Positions 43,178 through 53,309 are shown, numbered from the stretch's first letter. The stretch is 54,673 bases of DNA from Geminicoccaceae bacterium (GCA_007694015.1 RECO01000149.1:1-54673), one strand, 5' to 3'. The notes: a model not told the origin generated them from the letters alone. Numbers and translations are program-made.

Positions 43178-43439
43178 GGGAACCTCCGAAACTGGCGCGC
43201 GGAAACGAGAGGGTAGGCGCGAAGGCCGATGATCGACGCCGGTTACGACGCTGCAGCGCTCCGCCGCCAGCTGCCCGCCAAGCGCGGAGACATATGCGAC
43301 CTGGGCCGGGAAACGCAAGAGGACGTGCATCCGGCGGCACGGGGCCAAGCTCGCCACCGCCGGCGGTCGCGGCTCGATGCCCGCGAGGTTACGGGCTGGA
43401 GGCTTGAAGGCCGCCCGGTTCGACCGCTAGTGTTCGGCC

Positions 43440-44036
43440 ATGTCGGTCGATCCGCCTTTGTTTCCGCTCGATAGGGCACCGGGATCGCCGGGGCGCTTGG
43501 CCGATCTGGTCGAGCGCGTCGCCAGCGGGCGCGACCGCGCCGCCTTCATGGAATTGTTCGACCATTACGCGCCGCGGCTGAAGGCGTTTCTGCGCCGCCG
43601 GGGTGCGGGCGACGCGCAGGCGGAAGATCTGGTGCAGGACGTCATGCTCACGGTTTGGCAACGCGCGGTCCAATACGACCGGCGTCAGGCCAGCGTGTCG
43701 ACCTGGGTCTTCACCATTGCCCGCAACCGGCAGATCGACGTGTTGCGCCGGGAGCGCCGACCCGAACTGGATGCCGACGAGCCCTTGCTGTTGCCGAGTG
43801 CCGCCCCGGAGCCGGATCGACTGTTCGACGCCGAACAGTCGGCCGAGCGGGTGCGGGCGGCCTTGGCGCTGTTGCCGGAGGAACAAGCCGAGCTCGTTCG
43901 GGTTTCCTTCTACGAGGAAGCCTCGCACAGTGCGCTGGCGGAGCGCTTCGGTTTACCGCTCGGGACCGTGAAATCGCGCTTGCGTCTGGCGTTGCAGAAG
44001 CTACGTCATGCGCTGGAGGTCGAGCGGCCCGGCTGA
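43440..44036 (+). CDS. ECF-type RNA polymerase sigma factor
   Basis: This 198-residue group 4 sigma factor has region 2 (AFMELFDHYAPRLKAFLRR, AEDLVQDVMLTVWQRA, WVFTIARNRQIDVLR) and region 4 (LALLPEEQAELVRVSFYEEASH, GLPLGTVKSRLRLALQKLR). It resembles RpoE/SigK-like members that usually pair with a ChrR-type zinc anti-sigma factor encoded next to them. Here no anti-sigma gene is present: the next genes are the two GATase paralogues. Control therefore may be distant or transcriptional. Confidence 0.92.
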   Translation: MSVDPPLFPLDRAPGSPGRLADLVERVASGRDRAAFMELFDHYAPRLKAFLRRRGAGDAQAEDLVQDVMLTVWQRAVQYDRRQASVSTWVFTIARNRQIDVLRRERRPELDADEPLLLPSAAPEPDRLFDAEQSAERVRAALALLPEEQAELVRVSFYEEASHSALAERFGLPLGTVKSRLRLALQKLRHALEVERPG

Positions 44037-44061
44037 ACCTGTGGCGGGCCATCCTTTCTGA

Positions 44062-44811
44062 GTGAAGACCCGCGTGCGCGACCCTGACCGGACGCCCTCC
44101 ATTGGCATCACGACGGATTGGCAAGCCGCCAGTGCCGGCCTGTCCTGGCCGCGCTACGGCTGTCGCCAGAACTACGTCGACAGCGTCGATCACGCCGGCG
44201 GCCTCGCCTGGCTGTTGCCGCACCAAGTCAACCGCGTCGAAGACTACCTCGCCGCCTTGGATGGCCTGCTCGTCACGAGCGGTCTGTTCGACGTCGATCC
44301 CAGATATTACCGGGCCGTCTCGCGGCATGCTACCGTCACCACCAAGGAGCGGCGCACCGCGTTCGAAATCGAGATGATCACCGGGGCGTTGCTCCGCGAC
44401 CTGCCGGTCTTGGCCGTGGGCGGTGGCCATCAATTGCTCAACGTGGTGATGGGCGGCACCTTGATCCAACACATCCCGGACGAGGTGCCCGAAGCCCTCC
44501 TGCACGAGCAGGAGGCCTCGAAGACGAAGCCGAGCCACGCCGTCGAGCTGACGCAGGGAACGCTTCTGCACCGCATCGCCGCCGGTCTGACCCTGAAGGT
44601 CAACAGCGATCATCATCAAGCGGTCGGGCAACTCGGCGCGGGCCTCATCGCCGCCGGCCGCGCCAGCGACGGCGTGATCGAAGCGATCGAAGCCCCGGCG
44701 CACCGCTTCGTTTTGGGCGTCCAATGGGCGCCGGAATTCCTCGTCAGCCCGGCGGACGAAGCGCTCTTCGCCGCCTTCGTGGAGGCTTGCCGTGCCGCGC
44801 GTCCGCACTGA
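44062..44811 (+). CDS. Class I glutamine amidotransferase-like pseudoenzyme (peptidase C26 family)
   Basis: The 249 residues align along their whole length with the next gene's product. The fold motifs remain (LLVTSGLFDVDP, VLAVGGGHQLLN, GGTLIQHIP, VNSDHHQAV). But the nucleophile Cys is Gly (position 120 in AVGGGH, versus GICGGQ in the paralogue), and the catalytic His is Ala (position 226 in VQWAPEF versus VQWHPEY); Glu is kept. It therefore cannot use the family's Cys-His-Glu mechanism. GTG 44062. It overlaps the active paralogue by 20 bp, so the two are likely made together, perhaps as a heteromer or regulator. Confidence 0.87.
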   Translation: MKTRVRDPDRTPSIGITTDWQAASAGLSWPRYGCRQNYVDSVDHAGGLAWLLPHQVNRVEDYLAALDGLLVTSGLFDVDPRYYRAVSRHATVTTKERRTAFEIEMITGALLRDLPVLAVGGGHQLLNVVMGGTLIQHIPDEVPEALLHEQEASKTKPSHAVELTQGTLLHRIAAGLTLKVNSDHHQAVGQLGAGLIAAGRASDGVIEAIEAPAHRFVLGVQWAPEFLVSPADEALFAAFVEACRAARPH

Positions 44812-45529
44812 CCAACGGCCCCGCATCGGCCTCACCCTCGACTGGGAGGCCGGCGGCGGCTTCAGCCAACTGCCGTGGTACGCCTGCCGGCAGAACTACG
44901 TCGACGCGATCAGCGCCGCGGGCGGCGTGCCATGCCCCTTGCCGCACGAAGTCGCGCTGGTCGAAGCCTATCTCGATGACCTCGACGGCGTGGTCGTCAC
45001 CGGCGGCGCCTTCGACATCGACCCCGGCTATTACGACGGCGGCGCCAAGCACGCGCTGACCACCACCAAGGACCGCCGCACGGCCTTCGAGTTCGGCCTC
45101 ACCCGCGGCGCGCTCGACCGCGATCTGCCGGTGCTCGGGATTTGCGGCGGGCAGCAATTGCTGCACGTGGTGCTCGGCGGCACGCTGCTCCAGCACATCC
45201 CGGATGCCGTGCCGAACGCGCTGGCCCACGAGCAACCGAACCCTCGCACCGAACCCGGCCATAGCGTCACCGTGGTCGAGGGGACGCTCTTGCACCGGAT
45301 TGCCGGCGTGGGTGAGCTTTGGGTCAACAGCGCGCATCACCAGGCGGCCGACCGGGTGCCCGCGGGGCTGGTCGTCAGCGGCCGCGCCCCGGACGGCGTG
45401 ATCGAGGCGATCGAGGCCCCCGGCCATCGCTTTGCCGTCGGCGTACAGTGGCACCCCGAATACGGCGTCAGTGCCGCGGATCGGCCGTTGTTCGAAGCCT
45501 TCGTGGAGGCGTCGCGTGACCGCACCTGA
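44792..45529 (+). CDS. Gamma-glutamyl-gamma-aminobutyrate hydrolase-like (PuuD, peptidase C26)
   Basis: This 245-residue enzyme has an intact triad: Cys118 in VLGICGGQQLLH, His221 and Glu223 in VQWHPEYG. GGAFDIDP is the usual oxyanion loop (VVTGGxFDxxP). PuuD-family enzymes hydrolyse gamma-glutamyl amides such as gamma-glutamyl-GABA in putrescine catabolism; the exact substrate is open. GTG at 44792 overlaps the pseudoenzyme gene, and its 3' end overlaps the next gene (GTG 45516) by 14 bp, so the three are translationally coupled. Confidence 0.9.
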   Translation: MPRVRTDQRPRIGLTLDWEAGGGFSQLPWYACRQNYVDAISAAGGVPCPLPHEVALVEAYLDDLDGVVVTGGAFDIDPGYYDGGAKHALTTTKDRRTAFEFGLTRGALDRDLPVLGICGGQQLLHVVLGGTLLQHIPDAVPNALAHEQPNPRTEPGHSVTVVEGTLLHRIAGVGELWVNSAHHQAADRVPAGLVVSGRAPDGVIEAIEAPGHRFAVGVQWHPEYGVSAADRPLFEAFVEASRDRT

Positions 45530-46292
45530 ACGTCGTCGGGCGGCGCGCGAGGCCCGCGAGGCCACGGGCGAGCGCATCGCCAAGCGGATCGCCCGCTCGG
45601 GTCTTTGCTCCAGGCGCGACGCCGAGCGGCTGATCCTCGATGGTCGGGTCCAGGTCGACGGCAAGGTCTTGTCGACGCCCGCGCACGTCGTCACGGCGGC
45701 GGCGCGGATCGAGGTCGATGGCGCCGCCCTGCCCGATCTGGAACCGCCGCGGCTGGTGCGATTCCACAAGCCCGAGGGCGTGCTGGTGGCGCGCCGCGAT
45801 CCCGCGGGGCGCTCGACCATCTACGACCAGCTGCCCCGCCACTTCGACCACCTGATGCCGGTCGGCCGGCTGGATCTCAATTCCGAAGGCCTGTTGCTGT
45901 TGACCAATGATGGGGCGTTGAAGCGCTACATGGAGTTGCCGAGCACCGGCTGGGCGCGGCGTTACAAGGTACGGGTGTATGGCAAGGTGAAGCCGGAGGC
46001 GCTGGCGACCCTTGCCCAGGGCGTGACCGTCGATGGCGTGCGCTACGGGCCGATCGAGGCCACGTTGGAGCGCCAGCAGGGCGACAATGCGTGGCTGGAG
46101 GTGCGCTTGCGCGAGGGCAAGAACCGCGAGGTGCGGCGCGTGATGGAGCACCTTGGCTATCCGGTGAACCGGCTGATCCGCACGGCCTATGGGCCCTTCC
46201 AGCTCGGGTCCCTCGCCCGCGGTCACGTCGAAGAGGTCCCGTTCAAGGTGTTGAAGGAGCAATTCGGCAAGGCGCTCAGCGCATGGTCTTGA
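45516..46292 (+). CDS. rRNA pseudouridine synthase (RsuA/RluB family)
   Basis: This 258-residue enzyme has an N-terminal S4 domain (RIAKRIARSGLCSRRDAERLI...GRVQVDG) and a RsuA-type catalytic domain with the Asp-bearing motif GRLDLNSEGLLLLTNDG and RVGREGKNREVRRVM-like REGKNREVRRVMEHLGY. It makes a pseudouridine in 16S or 23S rRNA; RluB is the more common assignment in alphaproteobacteria. GTG 45516 follows TGGAGG. It overlaps rsmD by 10 bp. Confidence 0.92.
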   Translation: MTAPERRRAAREAREATGERIAKRIARSGLCSRRDAERLILDGRVQVDGKVLSTPAHVVTAAARIEVDGAALPDLEPPRLVRFHKPEGVLVARRDPAGRSTIYDQLPRHFDHLMPVGRLDLNSEGLLLLTNDGALKRYMELPSTGWARRYKVRVYGKVKPEALATLAQGVTVDGVRYGPIEATLERQQGDNAWLEVRLREGKNREVRRVMEHLGYPVNRLIRTAYGPFQLGSLARGHVEEVPFKVLKEQFGKALSAWS

Positions 46293-46837
46293 GGGTGCAG
46301 GGCGGTCGCTTCAAGGGCACGGTCCTGCAGACACCGCCCGATGCCACCTTCCGTCCGACCTCGGCCCGCCGCCGCCAAGCGGTGTTCGACATCCTCCGCG
46401 CCCATTTGGACGGCTTCGAGGGTGTGCGCTTCGCCGACGTGTTTGCCGGCACGGGTGCGGTGGGGATCGAGGCCTTGTCCGAGGGCGTGGCCCACGTGAT
46501 CTTCATCGAAAACGACCCGACCGCCGCCGGTTTGATCCGCCGCAACGTGGCCGGCCTCGATCTGGGCCGCCAGGTCACGCTGCTGCGCAACGACGCCACC
46601 CGCCTCGGCACCGCCACCGCGCCGGTCGAGGTGGCGTTTCTCGACCCGCCCTACGGGCAGAACCTGGCCGAACGAGCGCTCTGCCGCCTGGTGGAGGGTC
46701 GTTGGCTGACCGCCGATGCGGTGGTCCTCGTCGAGCTCGGCAAGGCCGACCCGTTCGATCCCCCACCGGGCCTCGCCATCGAGCGGACCCACACCCACGG
46801 TGCGGGCCGTCTGGTCCGCCTAGGTCTCGTGACCTGA
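46283..46837 (+). CDS. rsmD: 16S rRNA (guanine966-N2)-methyltransferase
   Basis: This 184-residue SAM-dependent methyltransferase opens LRVQGGRFKG and RPTSARRRQAVFDIL, followed by the SAM loop DVFAGTGAVGIEAL and the catalytic NPPY-type motif FLDPPYG. It methylates G966 of 16S rRNA. Start ATG 46283 lies inside the end of the pseudouridine synthase gene, a common RsuA-RsmD coupling. Its 3' end overlaps treY by 18 bp on the opposite strand. Confidence 0.95.
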   Translation: MVLRVQGGRFKGTVLQTPPDATFRPTSARRRQAVFDILRAHLDGFEGVRFADVFAGTGAVGIEALSEGVAHVIFIENDPTAAGLIRRNVAGLDLGRQVTLLRNDATRLGTATAPVEVAFLDPPYGQNLAERALCRLVEGRWLTADAVVLVELGKADPFDPPPGLAIERTHTHGAGRLVRLGLVT

Positions 46838-49636
46838 GCCGGCTCCAGCCTCGATCCGCACCGCGAGCAGGGGCAAGGGCCGGGCCAGGGCCCTCAGGGG
46901 CAACGCCGCGTGGTCGATCTCGAGGTTGCGATCGTGCACCGCATCGTGCGCCCGCGCCGGCCGGAAGCCGAGGTCGTCGAGCGCGATCGACGTGTCGCCC
47001 CAGGCAACGGCGAGCCCGCCATCTTCCATCATCGCGCTGACCAGCCGCGGGGCGACGACGACGAGGGCGCGCTGCTCCATGACCCGGGCAAAGGCGATCA
47101 CGTGGTCGGCGCCGGCACCGCGAGCCGGCAAGGGCACGTAGCGGCCGTGCTCGAACAAGTCGGGGTCGCCGGCGCGAAGGCGCAGAAGCCGCGCCACCAG
47201 CGCGAGCTTGATCCGGCCGTCGGGCCAGGCGTCGCTCCAGGCGGCCAGCACCTCGTCGCCGGCGCGCAATTGCTCGAGCGCACGCCGCCGGCCGGCATAG
47301 TCGACCGGGCGGCGATTGTCCGGGTCGACCAAGCTCAAATCCCAATCCTCCGTGCCCTGATAGATGTCCGGCACACCGGGGATCGTGAGCTTCAGAAGTG
47401 TTTGGGCCAAACCGTTGAGCGCCCCGGCGCGGGCAATCTCGCCGACGAAGCTTGCGATCTCGCCGAGCAGCCTTGGCGATTGATCGGGATCGAGGGCCGC
47501 CGCCACGAACTCGCGCACCGAGGCTTCGTAGACTTCGTCCATCACGGCCCAACTCGTTTGCCGTTTCGCTTCGCGGATCGCCTTTTGCATATAGCCTTGG
47601 AGGCGCTCGGCCAAGGCTTCGAGCCCGGCCGCGTCGTCGGCGGCGAGCGCCAGCGGCCAGGCGCCGACCACCATCTGGAAGAACAGGTGCACGTCGTTCG
47701 GGCTCGGGGCGGGACCGTCCTCGGTTGCGGCCACCAGGGGTTCGGCGAGGCGAAACCAGCGCCGCAGCGCCCGGCTCCAGGCTTGCGGCCGCTCGCTCAG
47801 GACGGCGAGCCTGGCGCGCACGTCCTCGCCGCGCTTGTGGTCGTGGGTGGCGCTGGCGACGAGGTTCAGGGGCCAAGCCGCCTGACGCGCGGCGTTTTCG
47901 GCATGGAAGGCGGCAACGTCCAGGCCGAAATGGGTGGGCTCCGAGCCGACCTCGTTCAACGAGACCAGGGGAAACCAGCGATAGAACGCCGTGTCCTCGA
48001 CCGATTTGGCCGTCACCGGCCCCGTATATTGTTGCAGGCGCATGGCGAAGCGCCGCACCTCGGCGGGGCGCAGCCCCTTGATCCCGGCGGTGGCGGCATC
48101 GGTCGTCATGATGCTTTCGAGGAAGTCGTAGATCGAAAGGTCGGGCGTCGTCGCCGCGCGCCGGGCGCGGCGCACGGCCCGGCCAATCGCCGCGCGGTCG
48201 GCCTCGCTCGGCCCCTTGGCGCCGACATAGGTGCGGTAGATCGGAAATTGCGCGACGACGTTGCGCAGCGCCTCGCGCAAGGCCGGCCGGCCGTAGTCGC
48301 GGGTGAGCCTGGATGCCTTTGCCAGACGGTTGAGGTCGCCCGCCAAGACGTTCAGCTCGGCCGCCAGGCTGGTCGCCATGGTGAAGCGCTTGGCGTTGAC
48401 CACCTCGGCGTGGAAGTCGCCGCCGCTCTCGGTCAAGGAGCGGTAGAGCACCAGCAAGGGGCGCCGGCAGGCCGGATCGACCTGCACCAGGTGCAAGAGC
48501 CGCATCACCTCGTAGCCGGTGGTGCCGTCGACCGGCCAGCTCGCCGGCACCGCCTCGCCTTCGCCCAGGATCTTCTCGACGAACAGCCAAGCGGGCGTGC
48601 CGTCCGGCCGTTTCGCCAGCCGGCGCAGCCGCGCGAGGTAGCCTTGCGGGTCCAACAGGCCATCGACGTGGTCGAGCCGGACGCCATCGACCGCACCTTC
48701 AGCGACCAGCTCCAACACCAGCGCGTGGGCGGCGTCGAACAGCGCGTTGTCTTCGACGCGCAGCCCGGCGAGGTCGTTGATGTCGAAGAACCGCCGGTAG
48801 TTGATCTCCTGCGAGGCCAGCCGCCAAAACGCGAGGCGATAGGCTTGGCGCTCCAGGAGGCGATGCAGCCGGTCGGGCGTCAGTGCTTGGAGCGCTTGGC
48901 CGAGGGCGGCTTCGATGCCCGGGTCGCTGCGTGCGGCCTCGATGCGCTGGGCGAGGTCTTGGGCGCGGTCGCGGTCCGCTCGGCGCCGCTGCCGCGACAC
49001 CCGTTCGCGCCGCTTGGCCAGCTTCAGCGCCGCTTGGGCGAGTTCGCGCAACGTGTCGGCGGCGCTGCCCTCGGTGCAAGACGCCGCCGCCTCCAATATC
49101 TCGGCGGTGTCGCGCGGGAACACCGGGACCGCGTTGTCGTAGTAGCGCACGACCAGCCAACCGCCGTCGAAATCGGCCTGGAGCTGGCCATCCTCCAGGA
49201 CGCGGCCGTAGTGGTCGCCGAGGATCGGCAACAGCACCTTGCCCTCGAGCGTTGGCTCCGGCGCCTTCCAGTCGATGTCGAAGAAGTTGGCGTAGGGCGA
49301 GGTCTCGCCCCACATCAAGACGTCGCGCCACCAGGGGTTGGCGTAGCCGATGCCCATGTGGTTCGGCACGCAGTCGACGATGAGGCCGAGATTTGCCGCG
49401 TGCGCGGCCCCGACCAGGCGGTCGAACGCCTCGGCGCCGCCGAACTCGGGGTTGATGGCGGCATGGTCGACCACGTCGTAGCCGTGGGTCGAGCCGGGCC
49501 GTGCGGCCCAGATCGGCGACAGGTAGAGGTGGCTGATGCCGAGTTCGGCCAGGTAGGGCACCACCCCGCGGGCCGCGTCGAGGTCGAATGCGGCATTGAT
49601 CTGCAGGCGGTAGGTGGCGCGCAGGCGACGGGACAA
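46820..49636 (-). CDS. treY: Malto-oligosyltrehalose synthase
   Basis: This 938-residue GH13 enzyme isomerises the reducing-end bond of maltodextrins to make maltooligosyl trehalose. The opening RRLRATYRLQINAAFDLDAA, GISHLYLSPIW, DCVPNHMG, DGVRLDHVDGLLDP (catalytic Asp) and FVEKILGEGE, with a C-terminal PGVPDIYQGTE, identify TreY rather than another GH13. The TTG at 49636 is chosen for GAGGGAG 6 nt upstream and the family N-terminus. TreZ and a debranching enzyme, needed to release trehalose, must be elsewhere. Trehalose is an osmolyte. Confidence 0.94.
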   Translation of the reverse strand: MSRRLRATYRLQINAAFDLDAARGVVPYLAELGISHLYLSPIWAARPGSTHGYDVVDHAAINPEFGGAEAFDRLVGAAHAANLGLIVDCVPNHMGIGYANPWWRDVLMWGETSPYANFFDIDWKAPEPTLEGKVLLPILGDHYGRVLEDGQLQADFDGGWLVVRYYDNAVPVFPRDTAEILEAAASCTEGSAADTLRELAQAALKLAKRRERVSRQRRRADRDRAQDLAQRIEAARSDPGIEAALGQALQALTPDRLHRLLERQAYRLAFWRLASQEINYRRFFDINDLAGLRVEDNALFDAAHALVLELVAEGAVDGVRLDHVDGLLDPQGYLARLRRLAKRPDGTPAWLFVEKILGEGEAVPASWPVDGTTGYEVMRLLHLVQVDPACRRPLLVLYRSLTESGGDFHAEVVNAKRFTMATSLAAELNVLAGDLNRLAKASRLTRDYGRPALREALRNVVAQFPIYRTYVGAKGPSEADRAAIGRAVRRARRAATTPDLSIYDFLESIMTTDAATAGIKGLRPAEVRRFAMRLQQYTGPVTAKSVEDTAFYRWFPLVSLNEVGSEPTHFGLDVAAFHAENAARQAAWPLNLVASATHDHKRGEDVRARLAVLSERPQAWSRALRRWFRLAEPLVAATEDGPAPSPNDVHLFFQMVVGAWPLALAADDAAGLEALAERLQGYMQKAIREAKRQTSWAVMDEVYEASVREFVAAALDPDQSPRLLGEIASFVGEIARAGALNGLAQTLLKLTIPGVPDIYQGTEDWDLSLVDPDNRRPVDYAGRRRALEQLRAGDEVLAAWSDAWPDGRIKLALVARLLRLRAGDPDLFEHGRYVPLPARGAGADHVIAFARVMEQRALVVVAPRLVSAMMEDGGLAVAWGDTSIALDDLGFRPARAHDAVHDRNLEIDHAALPLRALARPLPLLAVRIEAGAGSGHET

Positions 49637-49862
49637 ACGGTGCTCCCTCGGCGGGTTGGCGTGGGATGACGAAGCGGGGGCACATGCGGCAACGTACCCT
49701 TCGTCACCCACCAACACCGCGAGGGTAGGTTAGGCTGCACTTGGGGTCGAGGCGCCTTAAGCTGCCGCGCACCGCCGGCAGCCGGCCGAAGTCGCGACGG
49801 CAGAGCCGCCGCGCCGCCACCCCCCTGACGCTGCCTACTTGCTGCCTTGATCGACCGCAGCC

Positions 49863-51803
49863 TCAAGACGTCAACAGGGCGTCGTAGACGCGTTCACCCT
49901 CGACCACGCGCTGCACGTAGTTGCGGGTTTCGCGGAAGGGGATGCGCTCCATCCAGTCGAGCTGGGCGTGGCGATCCATGCGGCGGGGGTCGCCGAACTC
50001 CGTCATCCATTGGGCCGGGCGGCCGGGGCCGGCGTTGTAACCGGCGGCGGCGAGGACGACGTCGTCGAAGCGGCGGAGCAAATCGCCCAGATAGCGGGTG
50101 CCGAGGGCGGCGTTGTAGTCGGGGTCGCGGGTCAGGCGGGAGAGGTCGGCCGGCAGGCCGTTGGCACGGGCCACGGCCTCGGCGGTCGCCGGCATCAGTT
50201 GCATGAGGCCGCGGGCGCCGGCGCGGCTGACGGCGGCGATGTCGAAGCGGCTTTCCTGGCGGGCGATCGACAGGGCCAGGGCGGGCGACACGTGGGTGTC
50301 GGCGGGACGCAACAGGCCCTTGAACCGCAAGGGGATCGGATGGCTGGCGGCCGCATTGAGGTGTCCCGCCTGGTAGAGGGGGATGTAGCCGCGAATGGCG
50401 ACACCGTATTGGCCGAGTTCCAGAACCAGCTCGATGCCGTTGGCGGTGGCCTCGGCGGTCGGTGCCTCGACCACGAGGTTGTGCGCCACCGTCGGCAGGA
50501 TCAGGTCGTCCGCGACCTCGGCGAGCAACAGGGCCAGGCGCGGCAGTTCCTGGCTGCGATAGGCGCCGCCGTTGCGGGTGGGAAGGCGACGTTCGAAGCG
50601 GAGCGGCTCGCGCAGCTCCATCGCCGCTTCCTGACCGTAGAACGCGATGCCGTAGGCAGCGGCCTGTTCGTACCAGCGGCGGGCGGCGCGGCCTTGGCCC
50701 TCGGCGGCGGCCGCCCGGCCGGCCCAGTAGCCGGCCCGGCCCTTGCTGATGGGCGTGTCGACGTTGTCCCACATCCGCTCGAAATGGGCGCGGGCGATGC
50801 CGGCCTGGTTCAGTTGACGCAAGGCGATCCAGCCGGCGTGCCATTCGCTGTCGGCAAAGCCCTGACCGCCGGTCTGGCGATGCTCGGCGGCGAGGCGGTA
50901 GGCGAGCCGTACATCACCGTTGGCCAGGGCGCCGCGATAGGCGATGCGGCGCTCCTCCCACCAGAGATCGGTGTTGCCGACGTCTGCAGGTGCTGCCAGC
51001 AACAGCTCGGCGGCCCCCGCCGCGTTGCCGGCGAGCCGGCGCCAGCGCAGCCGCTCGTAGAGGAGGCCCGGGTGGTTCTGCAGCTCGGCCGGCACCGCGT
51101 TGAGGCGGCCGTCGACGCCGGGGCGCCCGGCGCGCAGGTGCACGCGTGCCTCGATCAGGCGGCGATAGCCCGGATCGAGCCTGGGCAGCATCCGCTGCAA
51201 CTCCGCCTCGGCACCCCGCCACGCCAGCGCATCGGCGCGGGCCCGGTGGTCGTCCGGGGTGAGGAAGCCTTCGAATTGGGCGAGAAAATCCGCCTCTTCG
51301 ATCCGGCCGAAGCTCGCGCTCTCACGCCAAGCGGCGCGGGCGAACCGCGCGGCGGCGTCGGTTTGGGCATGGCTGCGGTAGACGCGGGCCTGCGCCCAGC
51401 GGCCGTGGGCCGTGGTCGGCGGGAAGCGTTCGAAATGCGGCCCGACCTCGCTGGTGGCGGCCTGCACGGCGGCCCGCTGGATCCGCGCCGCCAGCCCGCC
51501 TTGACCGGGCCAGCTCGGGTTCTGCTCGCGAAACGCGGCCATGTCGCGAAAGGCGGGCAGGGGCTCCTGGTTGAGCAAACGGCGCCACTCGATCGCCTTG
51601 GGCAGGGGCTCGGGCAGGCCGCGGGCGAGCCCCCGGGCGCGCTCCCAATCCTGCGCACGCGAGGCGGCGAGCGCTTCGCGCAACTGGCCGCGCTGCCCGC
51701 TCGACAAGGCTTGGCCGAAGGCGGGCGGCGCCGTCATGGCCACGGCCACGCCGGCACTCGCCGCCATCAAGCCGCGTCGCGTCAAACCCATCGATCCATG
51801 CAT
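49863..51803 (-). CDS. Soluble lytic murein transglycosylase (Slt70-like), Tat/Sec-exported
   Basis: This 646-residue periplasmic enzyme cleaves peptidoglycan glycan strands. The N-terminal signal ([20 protein letters not shown]) has a twin-arginine. A long helical superhelix (~40-450) precedes the C-terminal catalytic domain with [12 protein letters not shown] (catalytic Glu), [10 protein letters not shown] and [12 protein letters not shown]. Length and layout match Slt70 (645). The ATG at 51803 follows GGGGAG; ATG 51791 is possible. It diverges from dapA over 150 bp. Confidence 0.92.
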   Translation of the reverse strand: MHGSMGLTRRGLMAASAGVAVAMTAPPAFGQALSSGQRGQLREALAASRAQDWERARGLARGLPEPLPKAIEWRRLLNQEPLPAFRDMAAFREQNPSWPGQGGLAARIQRAAVQAATSEVGPHFERFPPTTAHGRWAQARVYRSHAQTDAAARFARAAWRESASFGRIEEADFLAQFEGFLTPDDHRARADALAWRGAEAELQRMLPRLDPGYRRLIEARVHLRAGRPGVDGRLNAVPAELQNHPGLLYERLRWRRLAGNAAGAAELLLAAPADVGNTDLWWEERRIAYRGALANGDVRLAYRLAAEHRQTGGQGFADSEWHAGWIALRQLNQAGIARAHFERMWDNVDTPISKGRAGYWAGRAAAAEGQGRAARRWYEQAAAYGIAFYGQEAAMELREPLRFERRLPTRNGGAYRSQELPRLALLLAEVADDLILPTVAHNLVVEAPTAEATANGIELVLELGQYGVAIRGYIPLYQAGHLNAAASHPIPLRFKGLLRPADTHVSPALALSIARQESRFDIAAVSRAGARGLMQLMPATAEAVARANGLPADLSRLTRDPDYNAALGTRYLGDLLRRFDDVVLAAAGYNAGPGRPAQWMTEFGDPRRMDRHAQLDWMERIPFRETRNYVQRVVEGERVYDALLTS

Positions 51804-51864
51804 GGTGTGGGCGCTCCCCGATCTCGTGGCCACCGCGGCGGCAGGTCTCGCGCGCGGCCGATGC

Positions 51865-51893
51865 TTGATGCTGCCCGAGCCCATCCCTATGCT
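51865..51893 (+). promoter_or_regulatory. Candidate sigma70-type promoter of dapA
   Basis: TTGATG (51865-51870) and TATGCT (51888-51893) are separated by exactly 17 bp, giving a start near 51900 and a ~54-nt leader before dapA at 51954. Both hexamers fit the sigma70 consensus at four of six positions. Confidence 0.45.
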
Positions 51894-51953
51894 CCGCCAC
51901 CCCAGGTCGATGTGCCGTCGCACGAAGGCCGGACAACCAGAAGAGATACCTCG

Positions 51954-52823
51954 ATGTTCAGCGGCTCCATCGTGGCGCTGGTCACGCCTTTCCGCAACGG
52001 AGAGATCGACGAGGGCGCACTCCGCGACCTCATCGATTGGCATGTGTCGGCGGGCACCCACGGCATCGTGCCCGTGGGCACCACGGGCGAAAGCCCGACA
52101 CTCAGCCACGAAGAGCACGAGCGCGTGGTGCGCGTCGTGGTCGAGCAGGCGAAGGGCCGGCTGCCGGTCATTGCCGGGGCCGGCTCGAACAGCACCACGG
52201 AGGCGATCCGCTTCGTGCGTCACGCCAAGGCGGTGGGCGCCGATGCCACGCTGGTGGTGACGCCCTACTACAACAAGCCCACCCAGGAAGGCCTCTTTCG
52301 CCACTTCGAGGCCGTCGCCGAAGCGGCCGACCTGCCGCTGATCATCTACAACATTCCCCCTCGCTCGGTCGTGGACATGACGCCCGAGACCATGGCGCGG
52401 CTGGCCAAGCTGCCCAACGTCATCGGCGTCAAGGATGCAACCCAGGACCTGATGCGTCCCTTGGTCCAAGCGGCTCTGTGCGGTCCCGAGTTCTGCCAGC
52501 TGTCGGGCGAGGACGGGACGGCTTTGGCCTTCAACGCCCAGGGCGGGGTGGGCTGCATTTCCGTCGTCGCCAACATCGCCCCCAAACTCTGTGCCGAAAT
52601 GCAGAACGCGTGGCGGGACGGCCGCATCGCCGAGGCGCAGGCGATCAACCGCAAGCTCCTGCCCCTGCACCAGGCGTGTTTTTGCGAAGCCAGCCCGGCA
52701 CCGACCAAATACGCCCTGAGCCGGCTCGGCCGCTGCGCGGACGAGGTGCGGCTGCCGCTCGTGCCGCTGAGTGCAGCGGGCCGGCGGATCATGGACGAGG
52801 CCCTGGCGGCAGCGTTCGGCTAG
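51954..52823 (+). CDS. dapA: 4-hydroxy-tetrahydrodipicolinate synthase
   Basis: This 289-residue class I aldolase condenses pyruvate with aspartate semialdehyde for lysine and meso-diaminopimelate. Motifs: [28 protein letters not shown] (Tyr of the triad) and GVKDATQD (Schiff-base Lys), [11 protein letters not shown] 51954 follows AGAAGAG. It is 6 bp from smpB, an alphaproteobacterial arrangement. Confidence 0.96.
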   Translation: MFSGSIVALVTPFRNGEIDEGALRDLIDWHVSAGTHGIVPVGTTGESPTLSHEEHERVVRVVVEQAKGRLPVIAGAGSNSTTEAIRFVRHAKAVGADATLVVTPYYNKPTQEGLFRHFEAVAEAADLPLIIYNIPPRSVVDMTPETMARLAKLPNVIGVKDATQDLMRPLVQAALCGPEFCQLSGEDGTALAFNAQGGVGCISVVANIAPKLCAEMQNAWRDGRIAEAQAINRKLLPLHQACFCEASPAPTKYALSRLGRCADEVRLPLVPLSAAGRRIMDEALAAAFG

Positions 52824-52829
52824 GCCCTG

Positions 52830-53309
52830 ATGGCGCAAACCACCCGGGAGGCGGCGCGCAAGTCGGTCGCGCAGAACCGCAAGGCGTTCCACAACTACGC
52901 CATCGAGGATCGGCTCGAGGCGGGTATCGTCCTGACCGGGACCGAGGTGAAGTCGCTGCGCGAGGGCCGCGCCAACATCGCCGACGCGCATGCGGGCGAG
53001 ATGGACGGCGAGCTCTACCTGTTCAACCTGCACATCCCGGAATATGCGGGCGGCAACCGCTTCAACCACGAAGTGCGGCGGCCGCGCAAATTGCTGGTGC
53101 ACCGGCGCGAAATGGCGCGGCTGCTGGGCGCGGCACAACGCGAAGGTTACACCCTCGTGCCGCTCTCGATCTATTTCAACAAGCGCGGCATCGCCAAGGT
53201 CGAGCTGGGCCTCGGCAAGGGCAAGAAGAGCTACGACAAGCGCGAGGCGATCAAGGACCGCGACTGGAAGCGGCAAAAGGAGCGCCTCTTCCGCAAGGAC
53301 CAGCAGTGA
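52830..53309 (+). CDS. smpB: SsrA-binding protein SmpB
   Basis: This 159-residue RNA-binding protein works with tmRNA to rescue stalled ribosomes. The OB-fold shows [34 protein letters not shown], and the C-terminal basic tail [19 protein letters not shown] that enters the ribosome. It is translationally coupled (GTGA) to the following hydrolase. tmRNA itself is not in the window. Confidence 0.97.
   Translation: MAQTTREAARKSVAQNRKAFHNYAIEDRLEAGIVLTGTEVKSLREGRANIADAHAGEMDGELYLFNLHIPEYAGGNRFNHEVRRPRKLLVHRREMARLLGAAQREGYTLVPLSIYFNKRGIAKVELGLGKGKKSYDKREAIKDRDWKRQKERLFRKDQQ

Noticed and set aside
46910-51950. Plus-strand frames of 919 and 951 codons opposite treY and the lytic transglycosylase
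   Set aside because: They are antisense shadows; only the 3' part of the second (from 51954) is real, and that is DapA.
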